From JAXMCI01 sp046349435 (GTDB lineage: Bacteria; Pseudomonadota; Alphaproteobacteria; Dongiales; Dongiaceae), in NCBI GenBank assembly GCA_046349435.1, contig JAXMCI010000007.1, positions 62,001 through 126,000 on the forward strand: a stretch of 64,000 nt of DNA, written 5' to 3'. The position numbers were made by a program, and so were the translations under genes. Shown here in pieces: positions 8,480-17,317 of the stretch. The stretch's first letter is position 1. Each line of letters starts with the position of its first letter. The notes beneath the pieces are model-generated. The model was not told where the DNA came from. It saw only the letters and a program-made list of their open reading frames with translations, and did not search any database.

Positions 8480-8863
8480 TCAGCCGGCGACGATCCCGGG
8501 CGCCAGCCGCAGGGAGAGACGGCCGGCCAGGGCCGGCGGCAGCTCGCCGGGCTCGCCCGAGGCGCTGCGGCAATAGCGGCCGGCGAGCTCGAGGATCGCC
8601 GGGGCATCGGCGGGACCGAGCCGGGCGAAGCGGAGATAGGGCTTGCCCGGCCCGACCAGCGCGACGTTGCAGGGCCTGGGACACCCCGAGAGGCAATGCA
8701 CGACCAGCAGCTCGAGGCGTCCTGCGAGCGGCGAGCCGGGCAGCGCGGCGCGCAGCGCCGCCGCCAGCCCCTCGCCCTCCCCCGCCTTCCTGGTCGCGCG
8801 CCAGGCCTCGCGCGGGCAGGTGCGGCAGACGAAGAGGGTGTCGCGCTCGCCCGGCTCCGACAT
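8480..8863 (-). CDS. DUF1636 family putative metal-binding protein
   Basis: A small protein of about 127 residues with two cysteine groups: FVCRTCPRE near residue 12 and HCLSGCPRPCNVAL around residues 55-68. This spacing and the CLSGCPRPC motif are characteristic of DUF1636, annotated as predicted metal-binding proteins and reminiscent of thioredoxin-like ferredoxin folds. The biochemical role is unknown. It starts five bases after the stop of the alpha/beta hydrolase on the same strand, so the two are probably co-transcribed. Confidence 0.8.
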   Translation of the reverse strand: MSEPGERDTLFVCRTCPREAWRATRKAGEGEGLAAALRAALPGSPLAGRLELLVVHCLSGCPRPCNVALVGPGKPYLRFARLGPADAPAILELAGRYCRSASGEPGELPPALAGRLSLRLAPGIVAG

Positions 8864-8868
8864 GGCCG

Positions 8869-9645
8869 TCAGCGCCGCCGCAGGTAGAACTCGAGCATCG
8901 CCTCGGTGACCTCGCGCGGCCGCTCCAGCGGCGTCCAGTGACCGCAGCCCGAGAACACGCGGAACTCCGCCCCGGCGATGGCGTCGGCCAGCCGGCGCAC
9001 CGCCGGCGGCGGTGCGACGCCGTCCTCGTCGCCGGTGAGCAGCAGCGTCGGGCAGCCGATCGCCGAGAGGTCCGCCGCGCGCGCGGCGGCAAGCGCCTCG
9101 GCGGTCTGGGCGTAGCCCTCCGGGCTCTGGCCCATCAGCAGCTCGCGGACCAGCGCCACCACCGCCGGCTGATGCGCCCGGGTCTCGGCCGAGATCGCGA
9201 CCTGCAGCAGCGCGTCGGCGACCGGACGCATGCCTTCGGCCCGCGCCTTGCCGGCGCGGTCGCGCATCGCGGTCCGGCCGGCCTCGGGCAGCTCGGCGGC
9301 CGGGCCGAGCAGCAGCAGGCTTGCCACCTTGTCGGGATGCCGGGCGGCGACGTGCTGGCAGACGATGGTGCCCATCGAGTGGCCGACGAGATGCGCCCGG
9401 GCGATGCCGTTGGCCTGCATCAGCGCGACGACGTCGTCGGCGAATCCGGGGATCGACAGCGGGCCGGCGAGCGGCGAGCGGCCCGAACCCGGCAGGTCGA
9501 AGCGCAGCACGGTGAAGAAGCGGCTGAGCGGCCCGGCCTGGGGCCCGTAGGTGTTGGTGGTGCCGCCCAGGCCATGGACCATCACCACCGCGTCGCCGCT
9601 GCCCTGGAGCTCGACCGCCAGCGCCTTGCCGTTGACCTCAGCCAT
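8869..9645 (-). CDS. Alpha/beta hydrolase
   Basis: About 258 residues with a complete alpha/beta-hydrolase signature: oxyanion strand VMVHGLGG (21-28), nucleophile elbow GHSMG (88-92, Ser90), a GDEDGV acid near residue 210 and a GCGHWTPLE histidine near 235. The overall look resembles 3-oxoadipate enol-lactonase-type or related esterases, but the substrate cannot be named. It lies 13 bases downstream of the fumarylacetoacetase-family gene on the same strand, which suggests a shared degradation route for an aromatic- or lactone-derived compound. Confidence 0.87.
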   Translation of the reverse strand: MAEVNGKALAVELQGSGDAVVMVHGLGGTTNTYGPQAGPLSRFFTVLRFDLPGSGRSPLAGPLSIPGFADDVVALMQANGIARAHLVGHSMGTIVCQHVAARHPDKVASLLLLGPAAELPEAGRTAMRDRAGKARAEGMRPVADALLQVAISAETRAHQPAVVALVRELLMGQSPEGYAQTAEALAAARAADLSAIGCPTLLLTGDEDGVAPPPAVRRLADAIAGAEFRVFSGCGHWTPLERPREVTEAMLEFYLRRR

Positions 9646-9658
9646 CGTCTCCTCGCTC

Positions 9659-10525
9659 CTATGCCACCGGGTTCTCGAGCCGGCCGACGCCTTCGATCTC
9701 GATGCGCACGCGATCGCCCGCGACGAGGAAGCGCGGCGGCTTGAAGCCGGCGCCGACCCCGCCGGGCGTGCCGGTGGCGATGACGTCGCCGGGCTCCAGC
9801 GCGATCGCCGCAGAGATCGTGGCGATCAGCGTCGGGATGTCGAAGATCAGCTGGCTGGTGCGGGCGTCCTGGCGCAGCTCGTCATTGACCCAGCAGCGGA
9901 TCGCCAGGTCGCGCGCGTCGACCGCGTCGGCGGTGACGAGCCACGGTCCCATCGGGCAGAAGCCGTCGATCGACTTGGCCATGAACCACTGCTTGTGCTT
10001 GAGCTGCAGGTCGCGGGCGGTGACGTCGTTGAGCACGGTGTAGCCCCAGACATGGTCGAAGGCCTGCTCGGGCTCGATCGCCCGCCCGGGACGGCCGATC
10101 ACCACGGCGAGCTCCGCCTCGTAGTCGATGTCCCGGCTGACCGCGGCCGGGATGCGGATCGGCTCGCCGTCGGCGATGACGCAGGTCGGCGCCTTGGTGA
10201 AGACCACCGGCGCCTCGGGGATGTCGCCGCCGGTCTCCGGCCGCTCGCGGACATGCTCGCGGTAGTTCTTGCCGATGCAGAAGATGTTGCGCCGGGGCCG
10301 CGGGATCGGGGCCAGCAGCCGCACCGCATCGAGCGCCAGGCCGGGACCGCTCGGCTGCAGCCGCGGCGCCAGACGCTCGTAGTCGAGGATCAGCGAGAGC
10401 ATGTCGTCGGCGGCGCCGCCGGTCAGCTCGGCGACCGGCCAGACCCGCTTCGACACCGGGTCGATCAGGCCGGCATGGTGAGAGTCCGGCGCCCCGTCCC
10501 GGCGCCTGAAGCTGGCAAAACGCAT
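9659..10525 (-). CDS. Fumarylacetoacetate hydrolase (FAH) family protein
   Basis: About 288 residues. It shows the FAH-fold landmarks: IFCIGKNYREHV near the start of the catalytic domain, the acidic metal-binding segment DIDYEAELAVVIG, the YTVLNDVTARDLQ block, and the C-terminal GDVIATGTPGGVG loop. Family members hydrolyse C-C bonds of acylpyruvates or decarboxylate/hydrate related oxo-acids using Mg2+. The ATG at 10525 gives the usual family N-terminus (MRFASF). The frame continues upstream, but into non-conserved sequence. It is the first gene of a three-gene minus-strand unit with the hydrolase and DUF1636 genes. Confidence 0.9.
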   Translation of the reverse strand: MRFASFRRRDGAPDSHHAGLIDPVSKRVWPVAELTGGAADDMLSLILDYERLAPRLQPSGPGLALDAVRLLAPIPRPRRNIFCIGKNYREHVRERPETGGDIPEAPVVFTKAPTCVIADGEPIRIPAAVSRDIDYEAELAVVIGRPGRAIEPEQAFDHVWGYTVLNDVTARDLQLKHKQWFMAKSIDGFCPMGPWLVTADAVDARDLAIRCWVNDELRQDARTSQLIFDIPTLIATISAAIALEPGDVIATGTPGGVGAGFKPPRFLVAGDRVRIEIEGVGRLENPVA

Positions 10526-10754
10526 GTCGGAGTGCCCTTCCGGCCGGCCACCCCGCGGGCGGCAGATGCGGGCGCGATCATGTTCGTCGCGCCCGGCAGG
10601 AGTCAAGGCGGGGGCCGCCAGGCAGCTGCCAGGGCGGGACCGCCAGGCGTGGCCATTGCCGATGGCGCTCTGCCACAGAAATTCCACCGGGCCGGGATCA
10701 TTTGCCTCCGCTAGCTGTTGCTCGGGTCGGGTGGCTTGCGGGTTGGGCGGCACC

Positions 10755-12020
10755 ATGTCGGGTAATGAAAGGGCCCTTCACCTACGGGTGGAGGAGCGGC
10801 GTGGCGGGACGAAGCTGGAGCGCGCGGTGGTCTTCGGACCGGGCGAGTCCGGCCGCCTCTGGTACGAGATCGAGGGCGACGTGCTGCCGCCGCCGATCGA
10901 GCTGCTCGACGCGGTCGTGCCGGCCTTTCTCTTCCGGGCGATGCGGCAGGGTTGCGCACTGCGCGTGCATGGTCCGGTCAGCACGCGGCTGCTCGCCAAC
11001 CTCGAGGAGTTCCAGGCTGCCTGGGCCTGCTGGCGGCCCGACCTCTACCGCCCTGTCGAGATCCTGCCGGACCGCGAGGTGGCGGCGCCGCCCGCAGCCG
11101 ACGAGAGTGCGGTCGTCGCCTTTTCCGGCGGCCTCGATTCGCTGTTCAGCACCTGGCGGCACCGCCCAGGCTCGCCGCTGCCGCGGCATCGCGCGCTGCG
11201 CGCCGGCATCCTGATCCACGGCTTCGAGATCCCGCTGGCCGACGCGGAGGGCTTCCGCCTCGCCGCCGCCCGGGCGGGCGCGGCGCTGGTCTCGATCGGC
11301 CTGCCGCTGGTCACCATCCGGACGAACTGGCGCGAGCTGCTCTGCGCCGAGTGGACCGACGAGTTCGGCGCGGCCCTGGCCAGCTGCCTGCACCAGCTGG
11401 CCGGCGCCGCCGGCGCCGGCATCGTCGGCAGCGACGGCACCTACCACCGCCTGGTCCTGCCCTGGGGCTCCAACCCGCTGACCACCCGGCTGCTGACCGG
11501 CGGCGCCTTCGAGATCGTCTATGACGGGGCGGCGTTCCGGCGTTGCGAGAAGGCGGCGGCGATCTGCGCGTGGCCGGCGGCGCTGACCAGCCTGCGGGTC
11601 TGCTGGGAGGGGCCGCAGCCCGGCAGCAATTGCGGGCGCTGCGAGAAGTGCATCCGCACCCAGCTCAACTTCCTCGCCGTCGGGCAGCCGGTGCCGCCCG
11701 CCTTCCCGGTGGCCGCCAGCCTGCGCGACATCGCCCGCCTGACCGTGCCGGCCGAGGCCCAGCTGGTCGGGCTGCGCGACGTGCTCGCCGTCGCCCGGGC
11801 CAACGGCATCGCGGCACCATGGACGCGGGCGCTGGAGATCGCGATCGCCCGCAGCCTGGCCGTCCGTCCGTTCGCGCCGGCGGCCGAGGCCCTGCGCCGG
11901 CGGCTCGCGCGCCTGCCCTGGCTGCGCCGGCTCTATCGCCGGATGCGCCCCCGCGCGGCGGCACGCACCATCGCCGCCTCCGTGACGGCACCGGGACAGG
12001 CGACCCCGACCGCGGGCTGA
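10755..12020 (+). CDS. PP-loop ATPase-like protein with CxxCxxC-type cluster, copy A
   Basis: About 421 residues, family not recognised. Residues 1-115 form a beta-rich, non-catalytic-looking domain. A PP-loop motif SGGLDS (124-129) follows a hydrophobic strand, as in ATP pyrophosphatases that adenylate a substrate. Further on come HGFEIPL (155-161), PWGSNPLTTRLL (236-247) and a cysteine cluster NCGRCEKCIRTQLNF (292-306). That cluster resembles the zinc site at the C-terminus of QueC-type enzymes. The last 60 residues are Arg-rich. The downstream paralogue at 12104 has the same layout. The neighbouring polysaccharide locus hints at sugar or polymer modification, but this is inference. The ATG (10755) starts where similarity to copy B begins; no strong ribosome-binding site is visible. 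Confidence 0.75.
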   Translation: MSGNERALHLRVEERRGGTKLERAVVFGPGESGRLWYEIEGDVLPPPIELLDAVVPAFLFRAMRQGCALRVHGPVSTRLLANLEEFQAAWACWRPDLYRPVEILPDREVAAPPAADESAVVAFSGGLDSLFSTWRHRPGSPLPRHRALRAGILIHGFEIPLADAEGFRLAAARAGAALVSIGLPLVTIRTNWRELLCAEWTDEFGAALASCLHQLAGAAGAGIVGSDGTYHRLVLPWGSNPLTTRLLTGGAFEIVYDGAAFRRCEKAAAICAWPAALTSLRVCWEGPQPGSNCGRCEKCIRTQLNFLAVGQPVPPAFPVAASLRDIARLTVPAEAQLVGLRDVLAVARANGIAAPWTRALEIAIARSLAVRPFAPAAEALRRRLARLPWLRRLYRRMRPRAAARTIAASVTAPGQATPTAG

Positions 12021-12103
12021 GGCGCCGGCTCGTCGGAATTTTTTCCAAAGCTCCCTGTTAGCGGCCGAGAGACCGCCGAGGGCAGGACGAGCGCGAGGTC
12101 ATA

Positions 12104-13336
12104 GTGCTGCAGGTATGGGTGGATGAGGAGCGGCAGCCGGGCCGCGTCACGCGCCGCGCCCGGTTCCGGACGCCGGACGGTCCGGCGGAGGAGCCGCTCT
12201 GGTTCGAGATCGAAGGCAGCGTCCTGCCGCCGCCCCTGTCGCTGCTCGACGGCTTCGCCATCGCCTTCCTGTTCCGCGCGATGCGCGACGGGATGCCGCT
12301 GCGGCTGCACGGCCCGGTGTCGCGGCGGCTGCTGCAGAACCTCGAGGAGTTCCAGGCCGCCTGGCATTGCTGGCGGCCAGAGGACTACCGGCCGGTCGAG
12401 ATCCTCGCCGACCGCGAGGTCGACCCGCCGCCGCACGCCGACGGCAGCGCGGTGATCGCCTTCTCCGGCGGCGCCGACTCGATGTTCAGCCTGTGGCGCC
12501 ACTTCCGCGCACAGGCCGGCCGCAGCAGCCGTCAGCTGACCGCGGCCATCATGATCCACGGCTTCGACATCCCCCTGCCCGACCAGGCCGGCTTCGCGCT
12601 GGCCCGGGCCTCCGCGCGGGCGGCGCTCGACTCGATCGACCTGCCGCTGGTCACCATGCGGACCAACTGGCGGCCGCTGCTGTGCCGCACCTGGACCTAC
12701 GAGTTCGGCGCCGCCCTGGTCGCCGGCCTCTACCAGTATCAGGGCCTGGCCGCGGCGGGCATCCTCGCCGCCGACGGCAGCTACGACCACCTGCTGGTTC
12801 CCTGGGGCTCGAACGCGGTGACCAACCGCCTGCTCTCGGGCGGCGACTTCGAGGTGATCGACGACGGGACGGCCTACAAGCGGACGGAGAAGCTGCTCGG
12901 CCTGCGCGACTGGCCAGCCGGGCTCGCCAACCTGCGGGTCTGTTGGGCCGGCGACCGGGTCGGCGCCAATTGCGGGGTGTGCGAGAAGTGCATCCGCACG
13001 CAGCTCAGCTTCCGCTCCGCCGGGCTGCCGGTGCCGCCGGCCTTCGATCACCCGGCGGGCTTCCTCGACATCTGCCGCCTCGGCGGCGTCTACTACCCGC
13101 AGCTCAGCTCGCTGATCCACATCTGGCGCGAGGGCCGCGCCAACGGCATCCGCGAGCCGTGGATGTCGGCGCTGGCCTTCACCATCGCGAAGAACCACTG
13201 CCTCGGACCGTTCCAGCCGGCGCTGCGCGGCGTGCGCCGCCAGCTGGCGCGCATCGGCTGGCTGCGCGCCCTCTACCACCAGCTGCAGGGGCGGAGCCGG
13301 CCGGCGCCGATCGTGGAAGGCGGCCGCCGCTCCTAG
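12104..13336 (+). CDS. PP-loop ATPase-like protein with CxxCxxC-type cluster, copy B
   Basis: About 410 residues and paralogous to copy A over its whole length. The PP-loop is SGGADS (121-126), the HGFDIPL strand is at 152-158, PWGSNAVTNRLL at 233-244 and the Cys cluster NCGVCEKCIRTQLSF at 289-303. Both copies share LEEFQAAW, WRP and NLRVCW blocks. The start is a GTG (12104), since no ATG precedes the conserved WFEIEG region. A short TTTTTT run between the two genes may mark a weak terminator. It converges on the small membrane-protein gene at 13357. A diverged substrate pocket around the Leu-to-Ala change in the PP-loop may separate the functions of the two copies. Confidence 0.75.
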   Translation: MLQVWVDEERQPGRVTRRARFRTPDGPAEEPLWFEIEGSVLPPPLSLLDGFAIAFLFRAMRDGMPLRLHGPVSRRLLQNLEEFQAAWHCWRPEDYRPVEILADREVDPPPHADGSAVIAFSGGADSMFSLWRHFRAQAGRSSRQLTAAIMIHGFDIPLPDQAGFALARASARAALDSIDLPLVTMRTNWRPLLCRTWTYEFGAALVAGLYQYQGLAAAGILAADGSYDHLLVPWGSNAVTNRLLSGGDFEVIDDGTAYKRTEKLLGLRDWPAGLANLRVCWAGDRVGANCGVCEKCIRTQLSFRSAGLPVPPAFDHPAGFLDICRLGGVYYPQLSSLIHIWREGRANGIREPWMSALAFTIAKNHCLGPFQPALRGVRRQLARIGWLRALYHQLQGRSRPAPIVEGGRRS

Positions 13337-13356
13337 CCTGGGGGCGACAGCCCGGC

Positions 13357-13551
13357 CTAGCTTTCGACCCGCTCGACCAGCAGCAGGCCGGCGACCGCGA
13401 CGGCGAGCACGATCAGCGGCAGCCAGAGCGGCGCCAGCACCCAGAGCCAGGACCACTGGATCACCGTGGTGAGCCGCAGCGCGACCAGCAGGATGGTCGC
13501 CACCGAGTAGCTGCTGGTGAGCGCCAGCAGCAGGAGCGTGCCCCGGGTCAT
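13357..13551 (-). CDS. Small two-TM membrane protein (transmembrane Fragile-X-F-like)
   Basis: A 64-residue hydrophobic protein with two predicted membrane helices (residues 4-27 and 34-58) separated by TTVIQWSWLWVLAPLWLPL. The SWLWVLAPLWLPLI segment resembles small bacterial proteins annotated 'transmembrane Fragile-X-F', whose function is unknown. The ATG at 13551 is 67 bases beyond the stop of the glycosyltransferase on the same strand, so it may be the last gene of the minus-strand polysaccharide arm. Confidence 0.6.
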   Translation of the reverse strand: MTRGTLLLLALTSSYSVATILLVALRLTTVIQWSWLWVLAPLWLPLIVLAVAVAGLLLVERVES

Positions 13552-13618
13552 GCCGGCCGGGCCGCGAGGCGGCCGGCGGCGCAGGCTTGGCCGTGGCGGG
13601 CGCGGTTTGCTGCCCGGG

Positions 13619-14830
13619 CTATTCCCGGGCCTGGCGCCGGGGCGCGCCGCGGATCGAGGCGGCCGGCGTCCAAGTCTGGAAGCGCTCGCGGCGCAGCGAA
13701 CGCCAGACGCCGAGGGCGGCGCCGGCGAGAGCCGTCGCGACCTCCATGATCTGCGCAAAGGGACGGATCCGGGGTCCGCAGCCCAACCATGCCGCCACCA
13801 CACCGAGCAATGACAGGCATAGCAATAACCCGGGATAGCCGGCCGCGACCAGCCCCATCGCGAGCAGCAGCAGCCCGGCCACGAGGTGGTAGCCGGCGAT
13901 CCAGCGCAGCAGCTTGTGGGAGACGTACTTGTACACCGTCAGCGTGTCGAGACGGCGGAGCCGCGGCCAGAGCAGCCGGTGGACGTTGAAGCCCTGGCAG
14001 GCGATCCGCACCTTCCGGCGGAACTCCTCGGCCGGATCGCTGACCGACTCCTCGAAGGCCCGCACCTCCGGCGCGCGCACCACGCGGTAGCCCTCGCACA
14101 GCACGTTCAGCGACACGTACATATCGTCGATGATGTCGTCGGGCGCCGGCCGGTAGAGCCGCCGGCGCATGGCGAACAGCGAGCCGTCGGCGCCCATCGC
14201 CGAGCCCGTCTCGCTCTCCAGCCGCTTCATCGTCTCCTCGAGCTTCCAGTAGAGCGAGCCGGTCTGCGAGGTCGCGGTCTCCTCCCGGTTGCCGTAGATC
14301 AGGTACCCGCAGACGCAGCCGATCTCGGGATCGGCGAAATAGGGCCGGAGATTGCCGACGGCGTCCTCCTCCAGCATGACGTTGGCGTCGGTGAAGACCA
14401 GCACCGGGGCCTCGGCGAGCGCGACCAGCCGGTTCATGCCGTGCGTCTTGCCCCGGCGCTCGCTGCCCTCGACGATGGTGAAGCGGTCGGCGTAGTCGCG
14501 CAGGATCTCCGCCGTCCTGTCGCTGCCGGCATCGACATAGATCAGCACCTGCAGCGCCCCGGTGCGCCGCTGCAGCGCCAGCAGGTTTTCCGCCTTGGCG
14601 CGGATCACCGCCTCCTCGTTGTAGGCGCAGAGGCAGATCGCGAAGCCCTCCTCCGGCACTGCGCCCGCCGGCGGCGGACGGTGCAGCGGCAGCCGCCGGC
14701 GCCGGGCCAGCAGGCCGAGGCTGAGCGGATAGGTGAGGAACGGGTGCTGCGCCAGCGCCAGGAAGACGAGGCCGGCAGCGAACAGGGCATAGGCCAGCAT
14801 GGCACCTCCGGTAAGCATCGGATCGGTCAT
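13619..14830 (-). CDS. Membrane glycosyltransferase, family 2
   Basis: About 403 residues. A membrane helix near the N-terminus precedes a GT-A domain with AICLCAYNEE (about 65-74), YVDAGSDRT, the nucleotide-sugar/metal motif FTDANV, the acceptor acid region ADGSLFAM and a downstream DDMYVS / QGFNVHR segment. Two to three helices follow near residues 310-365. This layout matches processive or inner-membrane GT2 enzymes of polysaccharide synthesis. It transfers a sugar to the lipid-linked repeat unit or chain. It begins 20 bases after the flippase stop, in the same operon. Confidence 0.9.
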   Translation of the reverse strand: MTDPMLTGGAMLAYALFAAGLVFLALAQHPFLTYPLSLGLLARRRRLPLHRPPPAGAVPEEGFAICLCAYNEEAVIRAKAENLLALQRRTGALQVLIYVDAGSDRTAEILRDYADRFTIVEGSERRGKTHGMNRLVALAEAPVLVFTDANVMLEEDAVGNLRPYFADPEIGCVCGYLIYGNREETATSQTGSLYWKLEETMKRLESETGSAMGADGSLFAMRRRLYRPAPDDIIDDMYVSLNVLCEGYRVVRAPEVRAFEESVSDPAEEFRRKVRIACQGFNVHRLLWPRLRRLDTLTVYKYVSHKLLRWIAGYHLVAGLLLLAMGLVAAGYPGLLLCLSLLGVVAAWLGCGPRIRPFAQIMEVATALAGAALGVWRSLRRERFQTWTPAASIRGAPRRQARE

Positions 14831-14849
14831 GAGGGTCGAGGCGTCGGGA

Positions 14850-16322
14850 TCAGGCGTTGGGGCCCGGCAGCGCGGCGCCGCGGCGCAGTCCCGCTACCAG
14901 GAAGGAGCCGAGCTGCAGCAGCGAGCGGGCGCGGATGGCGAGCAGCGCGGCGGCATAGGTGCCGGCGCCCGCCGCCACCAGCACCGGCAGCGCCAGGCGC
15001 GGCGGCCAGGCGGCGGTCAGCTCGAGCTTCAGCAGCAGCAGCGCTGCCATCATGGCGAGCGTCGCGGCCACGGGCACGCGCGCCGCCTCGACCTGCTGCC
15101 AGAAGGTCATCCCCACCGCCAGCCGCAGCTGGCGCGCGCCGACCGGCATGCTGGCGAGGCTGCGCACGCCCCAGGCGACGGCGGCGCCCAGCACCCCGAG
15201 GAACCCGAGCAGCGGCAGCGCCGCCAGGCTGGCGGCAAAGGCGGCGAGGCTGCCCAGCAGGTTCGATTGCGGGCGACCGACGGCGCTCAGCATGATCGGC
15301 GCGACCTGCCGGACGAAGGCGACCATGGCCCCGGCGGCGAGCACCTGGATCAGCGGCACCGAGGGCAGCCAGGCCGGGCCGAACACCACGATCACCAGCT
15401 CGCGGGCGGTGACCAGCAGGCCGCCGCAGATCGGCAGGCTGACGAGGCAGGTGAACTCGGTGCCGATCCGGTAGGCGCGGACCAGCGCCTCGCGGTCGGC
15501 CTGACGGCGCGCGAAGAGCGGCAGCGCCAGCTGGCCGGCGGCGGCGGCGAGCACCGTCCCCAGCACCTCGAAGATGCGGAAGGCGAGATTGAGGTAGCCG
15601 ACCGCCGTGGCGCCCAGCAGGTATCCGGCGACCAGCGTGAAGATGCGGATGTTGCCGCTGAACAGCAGGTGGTTGGCGAGCGACGGCGCGGCGAATCCCG
15701 CGAGCTGGCGCAGATGGCGCGGCGAGTAGCGCAAGGCGGGCCAGCGCGGCGCCCGGGCCCACAGCACGACGACCGAGAGCAGCCCGGCGACGAGATACTG
15801 GCCGACCAGCGCCCAGGGCCCGTAACCGGCGAGCGCCAGCGCGACGCCGACCGCCGTGCCGACCAGCCGGCCGAGCAGGGTCCGCAGGGCCAGCGGGCGG
15901 AACTGCAGGGATCGCCGCAGCTGGGCGAGCTGCACCGCGTTGAGGCCGGTGAAGACCAGCCCTGGCGCGGCCCAGGCCAGGACCGGCCCGAGCTGCGGCG
16001 CGGCGAAGAGCGCGCCGACCGCAGGCGCGGCGAAGGCGCAACCGAGCGCCAGGACGAGGCCGAGGCCGGTGGTGGTCCAGAAGACGGTGTCGAGATGCGC
16101 CTCCTCGAGCTCGGCGCGCTGCACCAGCGCGTCGTGGAACATCATCTCGATCACCACGCCGAGCAGCTGGACGATGCCGAGCGCCAGGGCCGCGACGCCG
16201 AAATCGGCGGGCGAGAGCAGCCGGGCGAGCAGCACCACGGCGACCAGCGACACGCCCGAGGCGCCGACGCTCTCCAGCACCACCCACCAGAAGGAGCGCG
16301 CCGCCGCCGCCCGCGCGCTCAC
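14850..16322 (-). CDS. Polysaccharide flippase, Wzx/WzxC-like (MVF/MATE superfamily)
   Basis: About 490 residues with roughly 12-14 hydrophobic helices throughout. The opening RSFWWVVLESVGASGVSLVAVVLLARLLSPADFG is the usual first helix and LxPxxFG signature of lipopolysaccharide/exopolysaccharide flippases. A LANHLLFSGNIRI segment and the GRPQSNLLG region near residue 330 also fit. It would move the undecaprenyl-diphosphate-linked repeat unit across the inner membrane. The GTG start overlaps the stop of the upstream glycosyltransferase (GTGA), so expression is coupled. Confidence 0.9.
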   Translation of the reverse strand: MSARAAAARSFWWVVLESVGASGVSLVAVVLLARLLSPADFGVAALALGIVQLLGVVIEMMFHDALVQRAELEEAHLDTVFWTTTGLGLVLALGCAFAAPAVGALFAAPQLGPVLAWAAPGLVFTGLNAVQLAQLRRSLQFRPLALRTLLGRLVGTAVGVALALAGYGPWALVGQYLVAGLLSVVVLWARAPRWPALRYSPRHLRQLAGFAAPSLANHLLFSGNIRIFTLVAGYLLGATAVGYLNLAFRIFEVLGTVLAAAAGQLALPLFARRQADREALVRAYRIGTEFTCLVSLPICGGLLVTARELVIVVFGPAWLPSVPLIQVLAAGAMVAFVRQVAPIMLSAVGRPQSNLLGSLAAFAASLAALPLLGFLGVLGAAVAWGVRSLASMPVGARQLRLAVGMTFWQQVEAARVPVAATLAMMAALLLLKLELTAAWPPRLALPVLVAAGAGTYAAALLAIRARSLLQLGSFLVAGLRRGAALPGPNA

Positions 16323-17317
16323 CGCGGCAGCTCCGCGCGGAGCGCCGGGCGCTGCGGCCGGCCGATCAGCCGGCCGGCCGCGGTCGCCGGACGGACCAGC
16401 CCGGCCATCGCGATGCGCAGGCCGCAGCGCAGCACGCGGTGATCGGCGAAGTCGTACAGCGCCTGGCGGAGCAGGATCGCCGACCACTCCCGGCGGCGCT
16501 CGTGCCAGCGCGCGAGGCGGCCCGCCGCGCCCCGCGCGGTGCGCCAGGCGGCAAGGTCGAGCTCGGCCTGGCCGCGGCGGCGGCGATAGAGGTTGGCGGT
16601 GACCAGGCACTGCATCTGGAACTGCAGCGCCACCTTGCGCGCCGAGATGCTGCCGCCGTGGACGCGGTACTCCATCAGCGGCTCCGGCTGGACCAGCCCG
16701 AGCCGGCCGGCGGTGATCAGGCGCCCGAACAGATCGGTGTCCTCGCAGGGCTCGGTCTCGCGCCGGTAGCCGCCGACCGCCAGCACGGCCTCGCGCCGGT
16801 AGATCACCGTCGGATGGGTGAAGGTGATCGGCGCGCCGCGCGCCAGCATGCGCGCGAGCTCGCGGCGCGTCACCGGCCCCGGCCGCGAGGAGCGGAAGAC
16901 CCGGCCGTCGCTGTCGACCATGTCGAAGAAGCAGCCGGCGAAGGCGAGGTCCGGGTGCTCCGCCATGAACGCCGCCTGGCGGGCCAGCCGCTCCGGGCGC
17001 ATCACGTCATCGGCGTCCATCCGCGCGATCAGCGGCGTGGCGGCGCGCTCCAGCCCGAGATTGAGGGTGTCGGAGATGCCCGAGTTGATCTTGTGCAGCA
17101 CGCTGACCCGCCGGTCGCGCGCGGCATAGGCGTCGAGCAGCTCGCCCGAGCCGTCGGTCGAGCCGTCGTCGATCGCCAGCAGCACGAAATCGCGGAACGT
17201 CTGGCGCAGGACGCTGTCGAGCGCCGCGGCGAGATGGGCCCGACCGTTGAAGACCGGCAGCAGGACGGTGACCTGCGCGCCGCTCTCGTCCCGCTCCGTC
17301 GGCTGGCGCGGGCTCAC
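16319..17317 (-). CDS. Glycosyltransferase family 2
   Basis: About 332 residues with a classical soluble GT-A domain: VTVLLPVFNGRAHL (17-30), AIDDGSTDGSGELL (about 48-61), the DxD-type motif ARMDADDVM (near 100) and the later PCEDTDLFGRL catalytic-base segment (near 195). The C-terminal 100 residues are helical and Arg-rich. It adds one residue of the polysaccharide repeat at the cytoplasmic face. The GTG start overlaps the pyruvyl transferase stop (GTGA), giving a tightly coupled chain with its neighbours. Confidence 0.92.
   Translation of the reverse strand: MSPRQPTERDESGAQVTVLLPVFNGRAHLAAALDSVLRQTFRDFVLLAIDDGSTDGSGELLDAYAARDRRVSVLHKINSGISDTLNLGLERAATPLIARMDADDVMRPERLARQAAFMAEHPDLAFAGCFFDMVDSDGRVFRSSRPGPVTRRELARMLARGAPITFTHPTVIYRREAVLAVGGYRRETEPCEDTDLFGRLITAGRLGLVQPEPLMEYRVHGGSISARKVALQFQMQCLVTANLYRRRRGQAELDLAAWRTARGAAGRLARWHERRREWSAILLRQALYDFADHRVLRCGLRIAMAGLVRPATAAGRLIGRPQRPALRAELPR

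Noticed and set aside
12035..12055. TTTTTT run after PP-loop copy A as an intrinsic terminator
   Set aside because: Only a weak 3-4 base stem precedes it; termination is not convincing and the two paralogues may be co-transcribed.
10755..13336. QueC-like pair as part of a Qat-type or CBASS-type antiphage system
   Set aside because: No QatA/B/D, nucleotidyltransferase or effector genes lie nearby; the neighbours are polysaccharide genes.
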